Of a stretch of 64,000 nucleotides of DNA, positions 26,649 through 33,568 are shown piece after piece (within the stretch, counting starts at the first letter, position 1; each line of letters begins with the position of its first letter). Made by a program: the position numbers and the translations under genes. Under the pieces are notes generated by a model, which saw only the letters and a program-made list of their open reading frames with translations, searched no databases and had not been told where the DNA came from. This DNA is from Parvularcula maris (GTDB taxonomy: Bacteria > Pseudomonadota > Alphaproteobacteria > Caulobacterales > Parvularculaceae): contig NZ_JANIBC010000001.1 in the NCBI RefSeq assembly GCF_024505085.1, positions 1 through 64,000 on the forward strand, given 5' to 3'.

Positions 26649-27538
26649 GCGGCCTGGGGCGCACCCGGTCCGAAGAAGGCGTAGCGCAGGCCGCGCAGGA
26701 GTTTCTCTCGGCTCGATAGGAGCGGCGTGCCGGGGTTGAGCCTCCAGCCGCCCCGCTCCATGCGCAGGAGATAGCCTTCATAAGCGCCCATCATCATCAG
26801 TGCGGGGCGCAAGCTGGCACGGTCGTGCTCCCGCGCCAGAAGACGCGCCTCGTCGTAGAGGGCCTCGGCCTCGGCACCGAGGGTCTTTCTGATCGCGGGC
26901 AGCTTGGGGCTCGAGGACGCAGCGTTCGGCCGATGCGGAACGCCTTCAGCCTCAAGAAGCTCCGCGGGCAGATAGAGGCGACCGATCCCGGCATCCTCCT
27001 CTACATCGCGGATGATGTTGGTGAGCTGCAACGCGTCGCCGAGGCAGAGGGCGAAGCGGTCGGAGACCTCGCCCTTCCACGCGCCGAAGATGCGGATCGA
27101 CAGCATACCCACCGTACCCGCCACCTGGCGGGTGTAGCGGGCGAGTTCGGTCCTGGTAGGCGCGACCACCGGGCCGTCGGCATCGGTCTGCATGCCGTCG
27201 ATCAGCAGCAGAAACTCTTCCTTGGGCAGATCATAGGCCGCGACCGTCGGCAGCAGCGCTTGCCCTACGGCGGAGACCGGACGCCCTCGATAGAGAAGCT
27301 CGACCTCCTCCCGCCAGACCTCCAGCGCTGCGCGCTTCTCGCCAGGATCGGCGTCGCCGTCGGCGATGTCGTCCACCACCCGGCAGAAGGCGTAGACGGC
27401 GTGCATCGCCTCGCGCCTATCACGGCGCAAGATGCCCATGCCCGCCGCGAAGCTCGTGCCGGAGCTTTTGGTGATGGCGCGCACCTCTTCCTTGGCGTCA
27501 CCTTCGAAGGGGCGTGGGAGGAGCTCGTCGGGGATCAT
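26645..27538 (-). CDS. hpnD: Presqualene diphosphate synthase HpnD
   Basis: A 297-aa trans-isoprenyl diphosphate synthase of the squalene/phytoene synthase fold; joins two farnesyl diphosphates into presqualene diphosphate. The two Asp-rich motifs are FCRVVDDIADGDAD and LQLTNIIRDVEEDAGIGRLYLP. The SFAAGMGILRRDRREAMHAVYAFCR stretch before the first motif is typical of HpnD. It overlaps hpnC and hpnE by four bases each, which keeps the three enzymes in fixed ratio. Confidence 0.95.
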   Translation of the reverse strand: MIPDELLPRPFEGDAKEEVRAITKSSGTSFAAGMGILRRDRREAMHAVYAFCRVVDDIADGDADPGEKRAALEVWREEVELLYRGRPVSAVGQALLPTVAAYDLPKEEFLLLIDGMQTDADGPVVAPTRTELARYTRQVAGTVGMLSIRIFGAWKGEVSDRFALCLGDALQLTNIIRDVEEDAGIGRLYLPAELLEAEGVPHRPNAASSSPKLPAIRKTLGAEAEALYDEARLLAREHDRASLRPALMMMGAYEGYLLRMERGGWRLNPGTPLLSSREKLLRGLRYAFFGPGAPQAA

Positions 27539-28398
27539 GCTGCGCGCCTCTGCCCGAGGGCGCCTTCGGCGAGGCCCATCGCGCCGGCCGCGAGCATGTC
27601 CGCCTTGCTGAGCGCCACGCGTTCGGCCAGCGGGTCCTGCCGCGTCAGCCGCTCGGTCAGACGCTTGGCGAGGCGTAGGGTCACCGCGCTCTCGCTCGCC
27701 AGGCGGCGGCTCTTCAGCTCACGGACCAGGCGCTCGGCGGTCTCGTTGAGGTCGCGGCAGACATGGAGAAGCCGCATGCGGACATTGGTGAGGCCGTGGC
27801 TGCTTCGTTCGGCCAGCAGGTCATCGGTTGCCGCCCCCTCATCCGCCATCCAGTCCTGGGGCAGGTAGCAGCGGTCTATCTCGCGAAGGTCATCCTTCAT
27901 GTCCTGCAAATGGTTGAGGATCTGAAGCGAGGTACACAGTGCATCGGAGGCAGGAAACAGCCGCCGGTCCTCGCCGTGGAGGTCGAGGAGAAACTGGCCC
28001 ACGGGGTTGGCCGAGTTGCGGCAGTAGCCGAGGAGCTGGTCGAGGTTCTCATAGCGCGGCTTCTCCGCGTCCTGCTTGAAGGCCAGAAGGAGGTCGCTGC
28101 CGCGCTCGAGAGGAATGCCCGCTTTCAGCAGCGCCTCGCGCAGCCTTCGGGGGCGGCTCAGCCCCTCCGCCTCGCCGTGCAGCACCTGGCGGTAGGCTTC
28201 CAGGCGGCGCAGCTTCTCTTCGGCGGAGAGCTCGGGGTCGTCGCCGATATCGTCGGCTGCGCGGGCGAAGTCGTAATAGGCTTTCACCGCCGGGCGCAGG
28301 GGAGCGGCGATCAGGAACGAGCCTACGGGGAAGTTCTCGTCCCCCGCGCCCTTGCCGCTATCGGCATCCACCTCGCTGTCCTGATAGGTGACCTCCAC
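27535..28398 (-). CDS. hpnC: Hydroxysqualene synthase HpnC
   Basis: A squalene-synthase-fold enzyme, 287 aa from the start chosen here, that converts presqualene diphosphate to hydroxysqualene. The Asp motifs are FARAADDIGDDPE and LQILNHLQDMKDDLREIDRCYLP. The family start GKGAGDENFPVGSFLI is at about residue 16. The GTG at 28398 follows GAGGGG at a good distance; other in-frame starts lie at 28428 (ATG, MWCVPRKRG) and 28476 (GTG), both without a visible ribosome site. It is the first gene of the minus-strand operon and diverges from hpnB over about 90 bases. Confidence 0.93.
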   Translation of the reverse strand: MEVTYQDSEVDADSGKGAGDENFPVGSFLIAAPLRPAVKAYYDFARAADDIGDDPELSAEEKLRRLEAYRQVLHGEAEGLSRPRRLREALLKAGIPLERGSDLLLAFKQDAEKPRYENLDQLLGYCRNSANPVGQFLLDLHGEDRRLFPASDALCTSLQILNHLQDMKDDLREIDRCYLPQDWMADEGAATDDLLAERSSHGLTNVRMRLLHVCRDLNETAERLVRELKSRRLASESAVTLRLAKRLTERLTRQDPLAERVALSKADMLAAGAMGLAEGALGQRRAA

Positions 28399-28487
28399 CC
28401 TTCCCCTCTTTCGCGGCACGCACCACATGCTCTGGCAGTAATCGTCATAAGGCCGATAGGCCTGTGGGTCCACCAAGGGGTTCGTTC

Positions 28488-29642
28488 GTGCTGGCAGTTT
28501 CGTTACTCGCTCTTCTGGCCTGGCTGTACCTTCTGGTGTTCCGCGGCGGGTTCTGGCGTGCAGACCAAGTGCTGCCTGCCGCCCAGCCCCCCGAAAGCTT
28601 CCCCCCGGTGGCCGTCATCATCCCTGCCCGCGACGAGGCAGAGACCATCGCAAAGGTGGTCGGAGCGCACCAAAAGTCCGACTATCCGGGGGAGCTCAGG
28701 CTCTTCGTCTGCGATGACGGCTCCAGCGACGGCACCGGGGAGCTGGCGAGAGGCACGGAGGGTCCGCAGCAGGTGGAGGTCCTCTCCGTCCCGCCGCTGA
28801 AGGAGGGGTGGTCGGGCAAGCTCCACGCCCTCGACCATGGCGTAAAGGCCGCTACCGAGGCCATGCCGGAGGCGGGCTGGTACCTCTTCACCGATGCCGA
28901 CATCAAGGCGGCACCTTCGCTTCTGACCAAGCTCGTGGCCGCCGGAGAGCGCTGCGATCTCTCGCTCGTTTCGGTCATGGCACGATTGGATGCGAGCGGT
29001 TTCTGGGGGCGGCTGCTGGTGCCCGCCTTCATCTATTTCTTCCAGAAGCTCTACCCCTTTCCGCTGGTCAACCAGGCCGGGGGCCGGGTCGCCGCGGCGG
29101 CGGGCGGCGTGGTGCTCATCAGGCCCGAGGCCCTGCGGGAGATCGGCGGGCTCGCCGCCATGCGCGATGCCCTGATCGACGACTGCACCCTGGCCGAGAA
29201 GGTGAAGAAGGCGGGCGCCAGGATCGGCCTCTACCTCTCCTCGGACTTCGCCGAAGCGGTGAGCCTGAGGCCTAATGACAGCTATGAGGTCATGGAGAAG
29301 ATGGTGGCCCGCTCGGCCTATACCCAGCTTCGTTACAACCCGGTGCTTCTCTTGGGAACGCTGGTCGGCTTGGCGCTTCTCTACCTCGTGCCGCCGCTGG
29401 CCTTTCTGGGGCTGCCGTTCCACGGCAACGGCTCGGTGGCGCTCCTGGGCCTTCTTGCCTGGGGGGTGATGGTCGTCACCTATATCCCCACCCTCAAGCG
29501 CTACGGCATGAAGAGGCGCCAGGCGCTGGCCCTGCCGCTAGCAGCGCTCCTCTATGGCTGGTTCACTTGGCTGTCGGCGTGGCGGACTTGGCAGGGTCGC
29601 GGCGGGCAGTGGAAGGGCAGGAGCTACGCCTCGGCTGAGTGA
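28488..29642 (+). CDS. hpnB: Hopanoid-associated glycosyltransferase HpnB
   Basis: A 384-aa membrane-bound family 2 glycosyltransferase. A helix at residues 2-17 anchors it; the catalytic domain shows VAVIIPARDEAETI, CDDGSSDGT, the DxD-type FTDADIKAAP and the later DDCTLAEKVKKAG; about three helices follow from residue 285. HpnB is regularly found in hopanoid clusters, but its substrate is not established. The GTG at 28488 has AAGGGG seven bases upstream; a GTG at 28464 is also in frame. It is a plus-strand island between two minus-strand units and its end overlaps the convergent hpnA by 19 bases. Confidence 0.92.
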   Translation: MLAVSLLALLAWLYLLVFRGGFWRADQVLPAAQPPESFPPVAVIIPARDEAETIAKVVGAHQKSDYPGELRLFVCDDGSSDGTGELARGTEGPQQVEVLSVPPLKEGWSGKLHALDHGVKAATEAMPEAGWYLFTDADIKAAPSLLTKLVAAGERCDLSLVSVMARLDASGFWGRLLVPAFIYFFQKLYPFPLVNQAGGRVAAAAGGVVLIRPEALREIGGLAAMRDALIDDCTLAEKVKKAGARIGLYLSSDFAEAVSLRPNDSYEVMEKMVARSAYTQLRYNPVLLLGTLVGLALLYLVPPLAFLGLPFHGNGSVALLGLLAWGVMVVTYIPTLKRYGMKRRQALALPLAALLYGWFTWLSAWRTWQGRGGQWKGRSYASAE

Positions 29643-30574
29643 CCAAGAGAGGCGAGGGCGTCGGTGATGCTCTCCCCGAGCGGCCTGCGCCGGTAGCCGA
29701 GCTCCGCCTCCGCCCGCGCCGGAGAGAAGCAGGAAGAGAGTGCGGCCATCCTCACCCCGGCGGTCACGGCCTGGGGCTCCCTGCCGGTCAGCTTGCCGAT
29801 CAGCTCCTCCACATGGGCGGCCATGAGCGCCGCGGCGGGTGGCGCCAGGATTTTCGGAGGCTTCTGCCCTGCCGCCTTTGCCACCTTCTGCGAGAAGGCG
29901 GCCAAGGTGAGGTCGTGACCGGTGAGAAGATAGTCCCTGGCCTCGCCGCCCTTCAGCAGCGCCGAGACCACCCCGGCGGCCACGTCGCGGACATCGGCCA
30001 CGTCGATCCGGCCCTTCATCGTGCCCGGCAGCTCGCCGCGCGCGATGGCGCCGAGCATCCGCATGGGCGGCGTCTCCGCCCCGCCGCCCGGTCCGATAAG
30101 GGCCGAGGGACGCACCACGACCGCCTTGGGAAGGAGCTCGCGTAGAGCCGTCTCGGCAGCGCGTTTCGACTGGGCGTAGGGGCCGAACAGCGTGCCGGGT
30201 CTGGGCAGATCATCCTCGGCGACGACGGGCGGCAGGCCCTTGCCGCCATGGACCGTGTAGGAGCTGACATAGACGAAGCGCGCATCGTGCCGGGCGGCAT
30301 GGCGAGCCGCCTGGACCGTGCCGCCCAGATTGACCCGCCTGAAGTCGCGAACGTCCCGCCGCCAAAGATGGGTCAGCGCCGCTGCGTGAATGACGGCATC
30401 CACCTTGCCTGCGGCTTCGAAGCTGGCCTCGTCCAGCACCGAGCCTTCGATGGAGAGGGATGCTGCCAGGGAAGGCTTGAGGTCGAGGCTCACCGCCTCG
30501 TGGCCCCCCTCCCCAAGCAGACGGCACACATGCTGGCCCAGAAACCCGGCCCCGCCGGTGACCAGCACCCTCAT
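29624..30574 (-). CDS. hpnA: Hopanoid-associated NAD-dependent sugar epimerase/dehydratase-like HpnA
   Basis: A 316-aa short-chain dehydrogenase of the extended type. The NAD-binding motif is VTGGAGFLGQHVCRLL; the catalytic Ser/Tyr/Lys set appears as YVSSYTVHG and YAQSKRAAE. HpnA is a marker of hopanoid clusters with unproven function; a dehydrogenase acting on the sugar-like C35 side chain is plausible. It overlaps the upstream paraoxonase-like gene by four bases, and is therefore the last of a three-gene unit sulfotransferase, paraoxonase-like, hpnA. Its 3' end overlaps the convergent hpnB by 19 bases. Confidence 0.9.
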   Translation of the reverse strand: MRVLVTGGAGFLGQHVCRLLGEGGHEAVSLDLKPSLAASLSIEGSVLDEASFEAAGKVDAVIHAAALTHLWRRDVRDFRRVNLGGTVQAARHAARHDARFVYVSSYTVHGGKGLPPVVAEDDLPRPGTLFGPYAQSKRAAETALRELLPKAVVVRPSALIGPGGGAETPPMRMLGAIARGELPGTMKGRIDVADVRDVAAGVVSALLKGGEARDYLLTGHDLTLAAFSQKVAKAAGQKPPKILAPPAAALMAAHVEELIGKLTGREPQAVTAGVRMAALSSCFSPARAEAELGYRRRPLGESITDALASLGHSAEA

Positions 30575-31521
30575 TCGCTCAAGTCGCAGGTGAGCAGCCG
30601 GTCACCGGCCACCGAGCCTGCGAACAGCACCGAGCCGTCGAGCACCGCCGCCGTGGCGCCTGGAAAGAGCTCGCCCGTTTCGTCCTCGAATAGAACTTCG
30701 CGGCGTCCCTTTCGAGGTTCGACGAGCATGATCAGGCTCGGCGCCCGCTCGCGGTGGCCGTAGCGGTAGAGCCCGAAGCGCCAGAGGCTCGGTTGGAGCG
30801 CTGCGACGATGCCCTCTTCGGAGGCGTTGAGGTTGTCCGGCGCGCCAGGCAGCTCCACAGGTTCGCCGCCGCCCAAGGGTACGAGGTGCTTCGCGCGCAT
30901 GTCGGCGACCCATACCGCGCCGTCCTGGGGGGCGATCCCATTGGCGAGGCTCAACTTGTCCGCCGTCACCGGCAGACCCGGTGCGAGCTGCCTCACCGAA
31001 GCAGCCTTGCCGCCGAAGAGGCGCTGCCAGAAGCCGCCGCAGCCACCCCGGTCGATGGTGACGAAGCCTCCGCCCTTCCCATCGAAGGCCAGGTCGTTCG
31101 CCGCACAAAGGGGAAAAGCTTCTCCCTCGCCCACATCCTCAAACCGCTTGGTGCCGTCCGGCAGCACCGTCAGCAGCGCCGTGCCGCCGGGGGCCGAGCG
31201 GTCGATCACCGTGAAGCCGCCGCCCGGTCTCGCCGCGATGCCGTGGGGTTTGCTGCCTGGCGTAAGGTTTCTCGCGCTCCACCGCTCAGCGCGCGGCCAG
31301 GGCTTGTCGACGCGGTAGACCCCGCCTGTCTGGTCCTGCAGCCGGTCATAGGCGGAGACGAGCAGCCCCCTGCCGTCGGCGATCAGGGTGACGTCCTCCA
31401 TTCCCGCCACAAGGGCGCCGCTCTCCTCGTCACGCAGCTCGACGGTGCGGCAGCTCTCCAGCGGAAAGCGCGCTTCGCTCAGAAGAAGGGCCGCGGTTAG
31501 GAGCAGACTGGGAAACATCAT
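30571..31521 (-). CDS. Secreted paraoxonase/SMP-30-like six-bladed beta-propeller protein
   Basis: A 316-aa exported protein; residues 1-15 (MFPSLLLTAALLLS) are a signal peptide. The body looks like a paraoxonase/arylesterase-type propeller: MEDVTLIADGRGLLVSAYDR, KPHGIAARPGGGFTVID, CAANDLAFDG, SLANGIAPQDGAVWVADM and GAPDNLN supply the Asn and Asp residues that bind calcium in paraoxonases. Such enzymes hydrolyse lactones and esters. It is fused by four-base overlaps to sulfotransferase (upstream) and hpnA (downstream), which suggests a joint role, possibly with a lactone form of a hopanoid side chain; this is inference. Similarity is at motif level only. Confidence 0.7.
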   Translation of the reverse strand: MMFPSLLLTAALLLSEARFPLESCRTVELRDEESGALVAGMEDVTLIADGRGLLVSAYDRLQDQTGGVYRVDKPWPRAERWSARNLTPGSKPHGIAARPGGGFTVIDRSAPGGTALLTVLPDGTKRFEDVGEGEAFPLCAANDLAFDGKGGGFVTIDRGGCGGFWQRLFGGKAASVRQLAPGLPVTADKLSLANGIAPQDGAVWVADMRAKHLVPLGGGEPVELPGAPDNLNASEEGIVAALQPSLWRFGLYRYGHRERAPSLIMLVEPRKGRREVLFEDETGELFPGATAAVLDGSVLFAGSVAGDRLLTCDLSE

Positions 31522-32594
31522 CCGGCAGGCTTCTCATAGCCCCAGCGCTCGAACCAGGGCGCCCAGGCCTCGGCGACCTTGGTGCCGACGGTCTTGGGCT
31601 TCTCGAAGCGGTTCTTCTGATAGCCCTCGATGGAGCCGAGATAGGCCTCGAAGCGTGGCCTCGCTTCCTCGAAACCGCCTAGCTCGAGTTCGTCATAGAG
31701 GCGGAGCACCGTGCCGATGGGGTTGGCGTTGAGGTCCGCATAGGCGATCTCGGTGAACTGCGGCGCCTTTAGCTCCTTCGTCTCCTCGGTCAGACGCCGC
31801 ATCATCTCGTCATAGACGCGCAGCACCGTCCCCTCGATGTCCACGTGATCGTAGGGCTGGAGCGCCATCACCGGCAGCAGCTTCTCGTAGAAGTTCTTCA
31901 TCGACAGGAAGACATCCACGGGGTTGCGGTGAAGGTGCACGAGCTTTGCGCCTGGAAAGAGCTTGAGGAGCTGCGCGGGCCGCGCCGTGTAGACCGGGTT
32001 CTTGATGAGGAGCTGCTTGCCTTCGAAGAGGCGGTCCAGCTTGCGCATGAAGAGGACGAAGGCCTCCTCCCAACCGGCGATGTCCTCCTCGCTGGCGCCC
32101 TCGAAGAAGAGCCCGCGATCCACCCACTCGTCAAAGCGCGAGGGGAAGTAGATGCCGTGGTAGAAGCTGAGCGGCGAGAGGTTGGCGAGGGCGATCTCGT
32201 CCTCCTGCGGGCTCGTCGGCGTGACGGGGATGTTGTCGATATAGCGGCTGTCCGGAAGCTGCTTATCCAGGAAGGGCTTCAGCCACTTACCTAGGGTCAG
32301 CATCTCGCCCGGCATCCCCGTCGCCACCGGCGGTACGTAGCCGAATTCGCCCAGGCTCATGATGTTGTAGAGATGGGTGGTGCCCGAGCGCCAGTGGCCG
32401 AGGAGGAAGACCGGGGGCTTCATCTCGGAAGCGGAACGGAGCCTGCCTTCCATGCCCTTCTCCAGGGCGCTGAAAGGCGCGCGCCCCGCCGCCGCCCCGA
32501 GGAGCGGCGCCTTCTTGGCGAGGGGCACATCCCCCGCCTCCCGCAACATCCGTCTGAGCAGGGGAAGGCTCGCGCCGCTTAAGGGATGGGGCAT
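31518..32594 (-). CDS. Sulfotransferase family protein
   Basis: A 358-aa PAPS-dependent sulfotransferase. The 5'-phosphosulfate loop is LLGHWRSGTTHLYNIM and the 3'-phosphate site is LVHLHRNPVDVFLSMKNFYEK. The group with long helices between these motifs is common in bacteria and acts on small molecules, lipids or sugars; the acceptor is unknown. It is the first gene of the unit with the paraoxonase-like gene and hpnA, joined by four-base overlaps, and diverges from mlaA across a region with a strong palindrome. Its place within a hopanoid cluster makes sulfation of a hopanoid, or of another outer-membrane lipid, a reasonable hypothesis. Confidence 0.88.
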   Translation of the reverse strand: MPHPLSGASLPLLRRMLREAGDVPLAKKAPLLGAAAGRAPFSALEKGMEGRLRSASEMKPPVFLLGHWRSGTTHLYNIMSLGEFGYVPPVATGMPGEMLTLGKWLKPFLDKQLPDSRYIDNIPVTPTSPQEDEIALANLSPLSFYHGIYFPSRFDEWVDRGLFFEGASEEDIAGWEEAFVLFMRKLDRLFEGKQLLIKNPVYTARPAQLLKLFPGAKLVHLHRNPVDVFLSMKNFYEKLLPVMALQPYDHVDIEGTVLRVYDEMMRRLTEETKELKAPQFTEIAYADLNANPIGTVLRLYDELELGGFEEARPRFEAYLGSIEGYQKNRFEKPKTVGTKVAEAWAPWFERWGYEKPAG

Positions 32595-32723
32595 GAGGAG
32601 AAGTTCCGGACTGACAGGCCCCGCGCCTTACGGCGGAGAGGGCTGGCGGCCAAGCTGAACAGACTGGGCACAATGCGCGAAGAGTTCTTCGCGGGTTCTT
32701 GACAGCTCTTTGGCAGAGGCCGG

Positions 32724-32758
32724 GGTTCCAGAGGGCTCGTATCTGGCCCTATGGAACC
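32724..32758. promoter_or_regulatory. Palindrome in the divergent sulfotransferase/mlaA region
   Basis: GGTTCCAGAGGG (32724-32735) and CCCTATGGAACC (32747-32758) pair at 11 of 12 positions around an 11-base centre. A TTGACA at 32699-32704 lies just upstream for plus-strand transcription, but no convincing -10 box follows at the right distance. It could be an operator for the two divergent units or a hairpin in the mlaA leader. Confidence 0.45.
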
Positions 32759-32824
32759 TCGTTCCGCCAAATGGGTTATGGCGGTCACGGCGAGCCTCTG
32801 TACGGCTCAAGCATGGAGTTCTCG

Positions 32825-33556
32825 ATGGCGCGTCTGATGCTCGTCCTTTTCGCTCTTCTGGCGGCGACCGCCTGCACCACCACGCCGCAGCGGCTGGAGG
32901 CAGCTCCCGCCATCATCGAGCCGAACGACCCCTTCGAGGACTACAACCGCCGCGCCCTGAAGGCCAACGCCGTGGTCGACGACCTCTATATCGAGCCCTT
33001 CGCCGACCTCTACCGCCTCGTCTTCCCCAAGCCCGTGCGGCGCTCGGCGGCGAACTTCACCGAGAACCTCATCACCCCGACCTTCGTGTTCAACGAGCTT
33101 CTGCAGCTCGACTTCGAGGATGCGGGGCACTCGACCGTGCGCTTCGCCATCAACTCGACCTTGGGTGTCGCAGGTCTCTTCGACCCGGCCACCGGGATGG
33201 GGTTCGAGAACCGGCCCGAGGATTTCAGCCAGACCTTGGGCAATTGGGGCGTGCCCGAGGGGCCTTACGTGGTGGCGCCCTTCGTCGGTCCCACCACGGT
33301 CCGGGGCATTTTCGGCTCGCTGGCGAGGCTCGGCCTGTCGCCCGCCACCCAGCTCTACCTGCCCGACGACCTGACCTTCAGGGCGAGCATGGTGGGCCAG
33401 CGCACCGCCGAGCGCCGGATCGAGAGCCATGAGACCCTGGAGCGGGTGTTCAGCGAAGAGGACGGCTATATCCTTCTGCGCTCGCTCTTCCTCCAGGAGC
33501 AGGCCGCCGCCCTTCACGAGGACGGCGACCCTTATGAGAACCTGCCGGACTTCTAA
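32825..33556 (+). CDS. mlaA: MlaA/VacJ family outer-membrane lipoprotein
   Basis: A 243-aa lipoprotein that in other bacteria removes misplaced phospholipids from the outer leaflet of the outer membrane. The signal sequence MARLMLVLFALLAATAC ends at the lipid-bearing Cys17. The family core follows: NDPFEDYNRRALKANAVVD, FTENLITPTFVFNELLQ, FAINSTLGVAGLFDPA and FSQTLGNWGVPEGPYVVAPFVGPTTVRG. The ATG at 32825 has GGAG at a good distance; longer frames upstream lack a signal peptide. It is 12 bases before hpnN. Pairing of an MlaA, an RND transporter and an MlaC-like protein suggests a lipid-shuttle between membranes tied to hopanoids. Confidence 0.92.
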   Translation: MARLMLVLFALLAATACTTTPQRLEAAPAIIEPNDPFEDYNRRALKANAVVDDLYIEPFADLYRLVFPKPVRRSAANFTENLITPTFVFNELLQLDFEDAGHSTVRFAINSTLGVAGLFDPATGMGFENRPEDFSQTLGNWGVPEGPYVVAPFVGPTTVRGIFGSLARLGLSPATQLYLPDDLTFRASMVGQRTAERRIESHETLERVFSEEDGYILLRSLFLQEQAAALHEDGDPYENLPDF

Positions 33557-33568
33557 GGAAGAGCCCCG

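Noticed and set aside
32699-32704. TTGACA as a promoter -35 box for mlaA
   Set aside because: No convincing -10 sequence follows at 16-18 bases, so I did not list it as a promoter.
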